NCBI GenBank assembly: GCA_964016885.1
Contig: OZ024742.1
Span: forward strand, 5,682,604-5,746,603
Direction: 5' to 3'
Source of the DNA: Eledone cirrhosa
Lineage: Eukaryota > Mollusca > Cephalopoda > Octopoda > Eledonidae
DNA: 64,000 bases
Shown: positions 25,201 to 36,999 of the stretch, one piece after another
Numbering within the stretch: the stretch's first letter is position 1
Layout of the letters: every line of letters begins with the position of its first letter
The notes under the pieces: generated by a model
The model's database searches: none
What the model saw: only the letters and a program-made list of their open reading frames with translations
What the model was told of the DNA's origin: nothing
Program-made: the position numbers and the translations under genes

Positions 25201-28200
25201 GAAGCTCCAGTGTGGTATGTCAGTATCTCCAGTGTGGTATGTCAGTAGCTCCAGTGTGGTATGTCAGTAGCTCCAGTGTGGTATGTCTGTAGCTCCAGTG
25301 TAGTATGTCAGTAGCTCCAGTGTGTTATGTCAGTAGTTCCAGTGTGGTATGTCAGTAGCTCCAGTGTGGTATGTCAGTAGCTCCAGTGTGGTATGTCAGT
25401 AGCTCCAGTGTGGTATGTCACTAGCTCCAGTGTGTTATGTCAGTAGCTCCAGTGTGGTATGTCAGTAGCTCCAGTGTGTTATGTCAGTATCTCCAGTGTG
25501 GTATGTCAGTATCTCCAGTGTGGTATGTCAGTAGCTCCAGTGTGGTATGTCAGTAGCTCCAGTGTGTGGTATGTCAGAAGCTCCAGTGTGGTATGTCAGT
25601 ATCTCCAGTGTGTGGTATGTCAGAAGCTCCAGTGTGGTATGTCAGTATCTCCAGGGTGGTATGTCAGTAGCTCCAGTGTGTTATGTAAGTAGCTCCAGTG
25701 TGGTATGTCAGTAGCTCCAGTGTGTTATGTCAGTATCTCCAGTGTGGTATGTCAGTATCTCCAGTGTGGTATGTCAGTATCTGCAGTGTGGTATGTCAGT
25801 ATCTCCAGTGTGGTATGTCAGTATCTCCAGTGTGGTATCTCAGTAGCTCCAGTGTGGTATTTCAGTAGCTCCAGTGTGTGGTATGTCAGTAGCTCCAGTG
25901 TGGTATGTCAGTAGCTCCAGTGTGGTATTTCAGTAGCTCCAGTGTGGTATGTCAGTATCTCCAGTGTGTGGTATGTCAGTAGCTCCAGTGTGGTATGTCA
26001 GTATCTCCAGTGTGTGGTATGTCAGTAGCTCCAGTGTGGTATGTCAGAAGCTCCAGTGTGGCATGTCAGTATCTCTAGTGTGGTATGTCAGTAGCTCCAG
26101 TGTGGTATGTCAGAAGCTCCAGAGTGGTATGTCAGTATCTCCAGTGTGGTATGTCAGTAGCTCCAGTGTGGTATGTCAGTATCTCCAGTGTGGTATGTCA
26201 GTAGCTCCAGTGTGGAATGTCAGTAGCTCCAGTGTGTGGTATGTCAGTATCTCCAGTGTGGTATGTCAGTATCTCCAGTGTGGTATGTCAGTAGCTCCAG
26301 TGTGTTATGTAAGTATCTCCAGTGTGGTATGTCAGTATCTCCAGTGTGGTATGACAGTAGCTCCAGTGTGGTATGTCAGTAGCTCCAGTGTGGTATGTCA
26401 GTATCTCCAGCGTGTGGTATGTCAGTAGCTCCAGTGTGGTATGTCAGAAGCTCCAGTGTGGCATGTCAGTATCTCCAGTGTGGTATGTCAGACTCTCCAG
26501 AATGTGGTATGTCAGTATCTCCAGTGTGGTATGTCAGTATCTCCAGTGTGGTATGTCAGTATGTCCAGTGTGATATGTCAGTAGCTCCAGTGTGGTATGT
26601 CAGTAGCTCCAGTGTGGTATGTCAGTAGCTCCAGTGTGGTATGTCAGTATCTCCAGTGTGGTATGTCAGTAGCTCCAGTGTGTGGTATGTCAGTATCTCC
26701 AGTGTGGTATGTCAGTATCTCCAGTGTGGTATGTCAGTATGTCCAGTGTGATATGTCAGTAGCTCCAGTGTGGTATGTCAGTATCTCCAGTGTGGTATGT
26801 CAGTATCTCCAGTGTGGTATGTCAGTAGCTCCAGTGTGTGGTATGTCAGAAGCTCCAGTGTGGTATGTCAGTAACTCCAGTGTGGTATGTCAGTATCTCC
26901 AGTGTGGTATGTCAGTAGCTCCAGTGTGGTATGTCAGTAGCTCCAGTGTGTGGTATGTCAGAAGCTCCAGTGTGGTATGTCAGTATCTCCAGTGTGTGGT
27001 ATGTCAGAAGCTCCAGTGTGGTATGTCAGTAGCTCCAGTGTGGTATGTCAGTAGCTCCAGCGTGTTATGTCAGTATCTCCAGTGTAGTATGTCAGTAGCT
27101 CCAATGTGGTATTTTAGTGGCTCCAGTGTGGTATGTCAGTATCTCCAGTGTGGTATGCCAGTAGCTCCAGTGTGGTATGTCAGTAGCTCCAGTGTGTGGT
27201 ATGTCAGAAGCTCCAGTGTGGTATGTCAGTATCTCCAGTGTGTGGTATGTCAGTATCTCCAGTGTGGTATGTCAGTATCTCCAGTGTGGTATGACAGAAG
27301 CTCCAGTGTGTGGTATGTCAGTATCTCCAGTGTGTGGTATGTCAGTATCTCCAGTGTGGTATGTCAGTAGCTCCAGTGTGGTATGTCAGTAGCTCCAGTG
27401 TTTTATGTAAGTAGCTCCAGTGTGGTATGTCAGTAGCTCCAGTGTGTTATGTCAGTATCTCCAGTGTGGTATGTCAGTATCTCCAGTGTGGTATGTCAGT
27501 AGCTCCAGTGTGGTATGTCAGTAGCTCCAGTGTGTGGTATGTCAGAAGCTCCAGTGTGGTATGTCAGTATCTCCAGTGTGGTATGTCAGTATCTCCAGTG
27601 TGGTATGTTAGTATCTCCAGTGTGGTATGTCAGTATCTCCAGTGTGTGGTATGTCAGAAGCTCCAGTGTGTTATGTCAGTATCTCCAGTGTGGTATGTCA
27701 GTATCTCCAGTGTGGTATGTCAGTAGCTCCAGTGTGGTAAGTCAGTATCTCCAGTGTGTGGTATGTCAGTAGCTCCAGTATGGTATGTCAGTAGCTCCAG
27801 TGTGGTATGTCAGTAGCTCCAGTGTGGTATGTCAGAAGCTCCAGTGTGGTATGTCAGTATCTCCAGTGTGGTATGTCAGTAGCTCCAGTGTGTGGTATGT
27901 CAGTATCTCCAGTGTGGTATGTCCGTATCTCCAGTGTGGTATGTCAGTATCTCCAGTGTGGTATGTCAGAAGCTCCAGTGTGGTATGTCAGTATCTCCAG
28001 TGTGTGGTATGTCAGTATCTCCAGTGTGGTATGTCAGTATCTCCAGTGTGGTATGTCAGTAGCTCCAGTGTGGTATGTCAGTATCTCCAGTGTGGTATCT
28101 CAGTAGCTCCAGTGTGGTATGTCAGTAGCTCCAGTGTGGTATGTCAGTATCTCCAGTGTGGTATGTCAGTAGCTCCAGTGTGTGGTATGTCAGAAGCTCC

Positions 28201-29089
28201 AGTGTGGTATGTCAGTATCTCCAGTGTGGTATGTCAGTATCTCCAGTGTGGTATGTCAGTATCTCCAGTGTGGTATGTCAGTAGCTCCAGTGTGGTATGT
28301 CAGTAGCTCCAGTGTGGTATGTCAGTATCTCCAGTGTGGTATGTCAGTATCTCCAGTGTGGTATGTCAGTATCTCCAGTGTGGTATGTCAGTAGCTCCAG
28401 TGTGTTATGTAAGTAGCTCCAGTGTGTTATGTCAGTATCTCCAGTGTGTGGTATGTCAGAAGCTCCAGTGTGGCATGTCAGTAGCTCCAGTGTGGTATGT
28501 CAGAAGCTCCAGTGTGGCATGTCAGTAGCTCCAGTGTGGTATGTCAGTAGCTCCAGTGTGGTATGTCAGTATCTCCAGTGTGGTATGTCAGTATCTCCAG
28601 TGTGGTATGTCAGTATCTCCAGTGTGGTATGTCAGTAGCTCCAGTGTGGTATGTCAGTAGCTCCACTGTGGTATGTCAGTATCTCCAGTGTGGTATGTCA
28701 GTATCTCCAGTGTGGTATGTCAGTATCTCCAGTGTGGTATGTCAGTAGCTCCAGTGTGGTATGTCAGTAGCTCCACTGTGGTATGTCAGTATCTCCAGTG
28801 TGGTATGTCAGTATCTCCAGTGTGGTATGTCTGTATCTCCAGTGTGGTATGTCAGTAGCTCCAGTGTGGTATGTCAGTATCTCCAGTGTGGTATGTCAGA
28901 AGCTCCAGTGTGGTATGTCAGTATCTCCAGTGTGGTATGTCAGTAGCTCCAGTGTGTTATGTAAGTAGCTCCAGTGTGGTATGTCAGTAGCTCCAGTGTG
29001 TTATGTCAGTATCTCCAGTGTGGTATGTCAGTATCTCCAGTGTGGTATGTCAGTAGCTCCAGTGTGGTATGTCAGTAGCTCCAGTGTGG

Positions 29090-29870
29090 TATGTCAGTAT
29101 CTCCAGTGTGTGGTATTTCAGTAGCTCCAGTGTGGTATGTCAGTATCTCCAGTGTGTGGTTTGTCAGTAGCTCCAGTGTGGTATGTCATTAGCTCCAGTG
29201 TGGTATGTCATTAGCTCCAGTGTGGTATGTCAGTATCTCCAGTGTGTGGTATGTCAGTAGCTCCAGTGTGGTATGTCAGTAGCTCCAGTGTGGTATGTCA
29301 GTATCTCCAGTGTGTGGTATTTCAGTAGCTCCAGTGTGGTATGTCAGTATCTCCAGTGTGTGGTTTGTCAGTAGCTCCAGTGTGGTATGTCATTAGCTCC
29401 AGTGTGGTATGTCATTAGCTCCAGTGTGGTATGTCAGTATCTCCAGTGTGTGGTATGTCAGTAGCTCCAGTGTGGTATGTCAGTTGCTCCAGTGTGGTAT
29501 GTCAGTAGCTCCAGTGTGGTATGTCAGTAGCTCCAGTGTGTGGTTTGTCAGTAGCTCCAGTGTGGTATGTCATTAGCTCCAGTGTGGTATGTCATTAGCT
29601 CCAGTGTGGTATGTCAGTATCTCCAGTGTGTGGTTTGTCAGTAGCTCCAGTGTGGTATGTCATTAGCTCCAGTGTGGTATGTCATTAGCTCCAGTGTGGT
29701 ATGTCAGTATCTCCAGTGTGTGGTTTGTCAGTAGCTCCAGTGTGGTATGTCATTAGCTCCAGTGTGGTATGTCATTAGCTCCAGTGTGGTATGTCAGTAT
29801 CTCCAGTGTGTGGTATGTCAGTAGCTCCAGTGTGGTATGTCAGTTGCTCCAGTGTGGTATGTCAGTAGCT
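29090..29870 (+). repeat. GTCATTAG-marked sub-array
   Basis: Pairs of units with GTCATTAG in place of GTCAGTAG recur between 29180 and 29790. They are separated by a TAT unit and a 24-bp unit carrying GGTTTGTCAG. The composite repeats every few units, which suggests a local expansion of a short block rather than independent mutations. Confidence 0.7.
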
Positions 29871-30279
29871 CCAGTGTGGTATGTCAGTAGCTCCAGTGTG
29901 GTATGTCAGTAGCTCCAGTGTGTTATGTAAGTACCTCCAGTGTGGTATGTCAGTAGCTCCAGTGTGGTATGTCAGTATCTCTAGTGTGGTATGTCAGTAG
30001 CTCCAGTGTGGTATGTCAGAAGCTCCAGAGTGGTATGTCAGTATCTCCAGTGTGGTATGTCAGTAGCTCCAGTGTGGAATGTCAGTAGCTCCAGTGTGTT
30101 ATGTAAGTATCTCCAGTGTGGTATGTCAGTATCTCCAGTGTGGTATGACAGTAGCTCCAGTGTGGTATGTCAGTAGCTCCAGTGTGGTATGTCAGTATCT
30201 CCAGCGTGTGGTATGTCAGTAGCTCCAGTGTGGTATGTCAGAAGCTCCAGTGTGGCATGTCAGTATCTCCAGTGTGGTA

Positions 30280-33200
30280 TGTCAGAAGCTCCAGTGTGGT
30301 ATGTCAGTAACTCCAGTGTGGTATGTCAGTATCTCCAGTGTGGTATGTCAGTAGCTCCAGTGTGGTATGTCAGTAGCTCCAGTGTGTGGTATGTCAGAAG
30401 CTCCAGTGTGGTATGTCAGTATCTCCAGTGTGTGGTATGTCAGAAGCTCCAGTGTGGTATGTCAGTAGCTCCAGTGTGGTATGTCAGTAGCTCCAGTGTG
30501 TTATGTCAGTATCTCCAGTGTAGTATGTCAGTAGCTCCAGTGTGGTATTTTAGTGGCTCCAGTGTGGTATGTCAGTATCTCCAGTGTGGTATGCCAGTAG
30601 CTCCAGTGTGGTATGTCAGTAGCTCCAGTGTGTGGTATGTCAGAAGCTCCAGTGTGGTATGTCAGTATCTCCAGTGTGTGGTATGTCAGTATCTCCAGTG
30701 TGGTATGTCAGTATCTCCAGTGTGGTATGTCAGAAGCTCCAGTGTGTGGTATGTCAGTCTCTCCAGAGTGTGGTATGTCAGTATCTCCAGTGTGGTATGT
30801 CAGTATCTCCAGTGTGGTATGTCAGTATCTCCAGTGTGGTATGTCAGTAGCTCCAGTGTGTGGTATGTCAGAAGCTCCAGTGTGGTATGTCAGTATCTCC
30901 AGTGTGTGGTATGTCAGTATCTCCAGTGTGGTATGTCAGTAGCTCCAGTGTGTTATGTAAGTAGCTCCAGTGTGGTATGTCAGTAGCTCCAGTGTGTTAT
31001 GTCAGTATCTCCAGTGTGGTATGTCAGTATCTCCAGTGTGGTATGTCAGTAGCTCCAGTGTGGTATGTCAGTAGCTCCAGTGTGTGGTATGTCAGAAGCT
31101 CCAGTGTGGTATGTCAGTATCTCCAGTGTGTGGTATGTCAGAAGCTCCAGTGTGGTATGTCAGTACCTCCAGTGTGGTATGTCAGTATCTCCAGTGTGGT
31201 ATGTTAGTAGCTCCAGTGTGTTATGTAAGCAGCTCCAGTGTGGTATGTCAGTAGCTCCAGTGTGTTATGTCAGTATCTCCAGTGTGGTATGTCAGTATCT
31301 CCAGTGTGGTATGTCAGTAGCTCCAGTGTGGTATGTCAGTATCTCCAGTGTGTGGTATGTCAGTAGCTCCAGTGTGGTATGTCAGTATCTCCAGTGTGTG
31401 GTATGTCAGTAGCTCCAGTGTGGTATGTCAGTATCTCCAGTGTATGGTATGTCAGAAGCTCCAGTGTGGTATGTCAGTATCTCCAGTGTGGTATGTCAGT
31501 ATCTCCAGTGTGGTATGTCAGTAGCTCCAGTGTGTTATGTCAGTATCTCCAGTGTGTGGTATGTCAGAAGCTCCAGTGTGGTATGTCAGTAGCTCCAGTG
31601 TGGTATGTCAGTATCTCCAGTGTGTGGTATGTCAGAAGCTCCAGTGTGGTATGTCAGTAGCTCCAGTGTGTTATGTCAGTATCTCCAGTGTGGTATGTCA
31701 GTAGCTCCAGTGTGGTATGTCAGTAGCTCCAGTGTGGTATGTCAGTATCTCCAGTGTGGTATGTCAGTATCTCCAGTGTGTGGTATGTCAGTAGCTCCAG
31801 TGTGGTATGTCAGTATCTCCAGTGTGGTATGTCAGTAGCTCCAGTGTGGTATGTCAGTAGCTCCAGTGTGGTATGTCAGTATCTCCAGTGTGGTATGTCA
31901 GTATCTCCAGTGTGGTATGTCAGTAGCTCCAGTGTGTTATGTAAGTAGCTCCAGTGTGTTATGTAAGTAGCTCCAGTGTGGTATGTCAGTAGCTCCAGTG
32001 TGGTATGTCAGTATCTCCAGTGTGGTATGTCAGTAGCTCCAGTGTGGTATGTCAGTATCTCCAGTGTGGTATGTCAGTATCTCCAGTGTGGTATGTCAGT
32101 AGCTCCAGTGTGGTATGTCAGTAGCTCCAGTGTGTTATGTAAGTAGCTCCAGTGTGGTATGTCAGTAGCTCCAGTGTGGTATGTCAGTATCTCCAGTGTG
32201 TGGTATTTCAGTAGCTCCAGTGTGGTATGTCAGTAGCTCCAGTGTGGTATGTCATTAGCTCCAGTGTGGTATGTCAGTAGCTCCAGTGTGGTATGTCAGT
32301 ATCTCCAGTGTGTGGTATGTCAGTAGCTCCAGTGTGGTATGTCAGTATCTCCAGTGTGGTATGTCAGTATCTCCAGTGTGTGGTATGTCAGTAGCTCCAG
32401 TGTGGTATGTCAGTATCTCCAGTGTGGTATGTCAGTATCTCCAGTGTGGTATGTCAGTATCTCCAGTGTGGTATGTCAGTATCTCCAGTGTGGTATGTCA
32501 GTATCTCCAGTGTGTGGTATGTCAGTAGCTCCAGTGTGGTATGTCAGTATCTCCAGTGTGGTATGTCAGTATCTCCAGTGTGGTATGTCAGTATCTCCAG
32601 TGTGGTATGTCAGTATCTCCAGTGTGGTATGTCAGTAGCTCCAGTGTGGTATGTCAGTAGCTCCAGTGTGGTATGTCAGTAGCTCCAGTGTGGTATGTCA
32701 GTATCTCCAGTGTGGTATGTCAGTAGCTCCAGTGTGGTATGTCAGTAGCTCCAGTGTGGTATGTCAGTAGCTCCAGTGTGGTATGTCAGTATCTCCAGTG
32801 TGGCATGTCAGTATCTCCAGTGTGGTATGTCAGTATCTCCAGTGTGGTATGTCAGTAGCTCCAGTGTGGTATGTCAGTAGCTCCAGTGTGGTATGTCAGT
32901 AGCTCCAGTGTGTTATGTAAGTAGCTCCAGTGTGGTATGTCAGTAGCTCCAGTGTGGTATGTCAGTATCTCCAGTGTGGTATGTCAGTAGCTCCAGTGTG
33001 GTATGTCTGTAGCTCCAGTGTGGTATGTCAGTAGCTCCAGTGTGGTATGTCAGTATCTCCAGTGTGGTATCTCAGTAGCTCCAGTGTGGTATGTCAGTAG
33101 CTCCAGTGTGTTATGTAAGTAGCTCCAGTGTGGTATGTCAGTATCTCCAGTGTGTGGTATGTCAGAAGCTCCAGTGTGGTATTTCAGTATCTATAGTGTG

Positions 33201-36200
33201 GTATGTCAGTATCTCCAGTGTGGTATGTCAGTAGCTCCAGTGTGGTATGTCAGTATCTCCAGTGTGTGGTATGTCAGTAGCTCCAGTGTGGTATGTCAGT
33301 AGCTCCAGTGTGGTATGTCAGTAGCTCCAGTGTGGTATGTCAGTAGCTCCAGTGTGGTATGTCAGTATCTCCAGTGTGGCATGTCAGTATCTCCAGTGTG
33401 GTATGTCAGAAGCTCCAGTGTGTGGTATGTCAGTCTCTCCAGAGTGTGGTATGTCAGTATCTCCAGTGTGGTATGTCAGTATCTCCAGTGTGGTATGTCA
33501 GTATCTCCAGTGTGATATGTCAGTAGCTCCAGTGTGGTATGTCAGTAGCTCCAGTGTGGTATGTCAGTATCTCCAGTGTGGTATGTCAGTAGCTCCAGTG
33601 TGTGGTATGTCAGAAGCTCCAGTGTGGTATGTCAGTAACTCCAGTGTGGTATGTCAGTATCTCCAGTGTGGTATGTCAGTAGCTCCAGTGTGGTATGTCA
33701 GTAGCTCCAGTGTGTGGTATGTCAGAAGCTCCAGTGTGGTATGTCAGTATCTCCAGTGTGTGGTATGTCAGAAGCTCCAGTGTGGTATGTCAGTAGCTCC
33801 AGTGTGGTATGTCAGTAGCTCCAGTGTGTTATGTCAGTATCTCCAGTGTAGTATGTCAGTAGCTCCAGTGTGGTATTTTAGTGGCTCCAGTGTGGTATGT
33901 CAGTATCTCCAGTGTGGTATGCCAGTAGCTCCAGTGTGGTATGTCAGTAGCTCCAGTGTGTGGTATGTCAGAAGCTCCAGTGTGGTATGTCAGTATCTCC
34001 AGTGTGTGGTATGTCAGTATCTCCAGTGTGGTATGTCAGTATCTCCAGTGTGGTATGTCAGAAGCTCCAGTGTGTGGTATGTCAGTCTCTCCAGAGTGTG
34101 GTATGTCAGTATCTCCAGTGTGGTATGTCAGTATCTCCAGTGTGGTATGTCAGTATCTCCAGTGTGGTATGTCAGTAGCTCCAGTGTGTGGTATGTCAGA
34201 AGCTCCAGTGTGGTATGTCAGTATCTCCAGTGTGTGGTATGTCAGTATCTCCAGTGTGGTATGTCAGTAGCTCCAGTGTGTTATGTAAGTAGCTCCAGTG
34301 TGGTATGTCAGTAGCTCCAGTGTGTTATGTCAGTATCTCCAGTGTGGTATGTCAGTATCTCCAGTGTGGTATGTCAGTAGCTCCAGTGTGGTATGTCAGT
34401 AGCTCCAGTGTGTGGTATGTCAGAAGCTCCAGTGTGGTATGTCAGTATCTCCAGTGTGTGGTATGTCAGAAGCTCCAGTGTGGTATGTCAGTACCTCCAG
34501 TGTGGTATGTCAGTATCTCCAGTGTGGTATGTTAGTAGCTCCAGTGTGTTATGTAAGCAGCTCCAGTGTGGTATGTCAGTAGCTCCAGTGTGTTATGTCA
34601 GTATCTCCAGTGTGGTATGTCAGTATCTCCAGTGTGGTATGTCAGTAGCTCCAGTGTGGTATGTCAGTATCTCCAGTGTGTGGTATGTCAGTAGCTCCAG
34701 TGTGGTATGTCAGTATCTCCAGTGTGTGGTATGTCAGTAGCTCCAGTGTGGTATGTCAGTATCTCCAGTGTGTGGTATGTCAGAAGCTCCAGTGTGGTAT
34801 GTCAGTATCTCCAGTGTGGTATGTCAGTATCTCCAGTGTGGTATGTCAGTAGCTCCAGTGTGTTATGTCAGTATCTCCAGTGTGTGGTATGTCAGAAGCT
34901 CCAGTGTGGTATGTCAGTAGCTCCAGTGTGGTATGTCAGTATCTCCAGTGTGTGGTATGTCAGAAGCTCCAGTGTGGTATGTCAGTAGCTCCAGTGTGTT
35001 ATGTCAGTATCTCCAGTGTGGTATGTCAGTAGCTCCAGTGTGGTATGTCAGTAGCTCCAGTGTGGTATGTCAGTATCTCCAGTGTGGTATGTCAGTATCT
35101 CCAGTGTGTGGTATGTCAGTAGCTCCAGTGTGGTATGTCAGTGTCTCCAGTGTGGTATGTCAGTATCTCCAGTGTGGTATGTCAGTAGCTCCAGTGTGGT
35201 ATGTCAGTATCTCCAGTGTGGTATGTCAGTATCTCCAGTGTGGTATGTCAGTAGCTCCAGTGTGTTATGTAAGTAGCTCCAGTGTGTTATGTAAGTAGCT
35301 CCAGTGTGGTATGTCAGTAGCTCCAGTGTGGTATGTCAGTATCTCCAGTGTGGTATGTCAGTAGCTCCAGTGTGGTATGTCAGTATCTCCAGTGTGGTAT
35401 GTCAGTATCTCCAGTGTGGTATGTCAGTAGCTCCAGTGTGGTATGTCAGTAGCTCCAGTGTGTTATGTAAGTAGCTCCAGTGTGGTATGTCAGTAGCTCC
35501 AGTGTGGTATGTCAGTATCTCCAGTGTGTGGTATTTCAGTAGCTCCAGTGTGGTATGTCAGTAGCTCCAGTGTGGTATGTCATTAGCTCCAGTGTGGTAT
35601 GTCAGTAGCTCCAGTGTGGTATGTCAGTATCTCCAGTGTGTGGTATGTCAGTAGCTCCAGTGTGGTATGTCAGTATCTCCAGTGTGGTATGTCAGTATCT
35701 CCAGTGTGTGGTATGTCAGTAGCTCCAGTGTGGTATGTCAGTATCTCCAGTGTGGTATGTCAGTATCTCCAGTGTGGTATGTCAGTATCTCCAGTGTGGT
35801 ATGTCAGTATCTCCAGTGTGGTATGTCAGTATCTCCAGTGTGTGGTATGTCAGTAGCTCCAGTGTGGTATGTCAGTATCTCCAGTGTGGTATGTCAGTAT
35901 CTCCAGTGTGGTATGTCAGTATCTCCAGTGTGGTATGTCAGTATCTCCAGTGTGGTATGTCAGTAGCTCCAGTGTGGTATGTCAGTAGCTCCAGTGTGGT
36001 ATGTCAGTAGCTCCAGTGTGGTATGTCAGTATCTCCAGTGTGGTATGTCAGTAGCTCCAGTGTGGTATGTCAGTAGCTCCAGTGTGGTATGTCAGTAGCT
36101 CCAGTGTGGTATGTCAGTATCTCCAGTGTGGCATGTCAGTATCTCCAGTGTGGTATGTCAGTATCTCCAGTGTGGTATGTCAGTAGCTCCAGTGTGGTAT

Positions 36201-36930
36201 GTCAGTAGCTCCAGTGTGTTATGTAAGTAGCTCCAGTGTGGTATGTCAGTAGCTCCAGTGTGGTATGTCAGTATCTCCAGTGTGGTATGTCAGTAGCTCC
36301 AGTGTGGTATGTCTGTAGCTCCAGTGTGGTATGTCAGTAGCTCCAGTGTGGTATGTCAGTATCTCCAGTGTGGTATCTCAGTAGCTCCAGTGTGGTATGT
36401 CAGTAGCTCCAGTGTGTTATGTAAGTAGCTCCAGTGTGGTATGTCAGTATCTCCAGTGTGTGGTATGTCAGAAGCTCCAGTGTGGTATTTCAGTATCTAT
36501 AGTGTGGTATGTCAGTATCTCCAGTGTGGTATGTCAGTAGCTCCAGTGTGGTATGTCAGTATCTCCAGTGTGTGGTATGTCAGTAGCTCCAGTGTGGTAT
36601 GTCAGTAGCTCCAGTGTGGTATGTCAGTAGCTACAGTGTGGTATGTCAGTAGCTCCAGTGTGGTATGTCAGTATCTCCAGTGTGGCATGTCAGTATCTCC
36701 AGTGTGGTATGTCAGTATCTCCAGTGTGGTATGTCAGTAGCTCCAGTGTGGTATGTCAGTAGCTCCAGTGTGGTATGTCAGTAGCTCCAGTGTGTTATGT
36801 AAGTAGCTCCAGTGTGGTATGTCAGTAGCTCCAGTGTGGTATGTCAGTATCTCCAGTGTGTGGTATGTCAGTAGCTCCAGTGTGGTATGTCAGTAGCTCC
36901 AGTGTGGTATGTCAGTAGCTCCAGTGTGGT
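30280..36930 (+). repeat. 3,328-bp higher-order repeat, two copies
   Basis: Variant strings repeat at an offset of 3,328 bp: 30303 with 33631, 30613 with 33941, 31333 with 34661, 32271 with 35599 and 32407 with 35735. Near the right end a marker at 33181 pairs with 36487, an offset of 3,306 bp, so the second copy has lost one 22-bp unit. A less similar relative lies 3,436 bp upstream, at about 26.6-27.4 kb. Confidence 0.85.
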
Positions 36931-36999
36931 ATGTCAGTATCTCCAGTGTGTGGTATGTCAGTAGCTCCAGTGTGGTATGTCAGTAGCTCCAGTGTGGTA

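Noticed and set aside
33337..34314. A 325-aa open frame (and many of 60-265 aa) inside the satellite
   Set aside because: A 22-bp unit shifts the frame by one each time, giving a 22-residue pattern. The only stop arises at the TAG/TAA triplet in one phase, and AAG or TAT variants remove it. No start context, splice pattern or codon bias supports coding.
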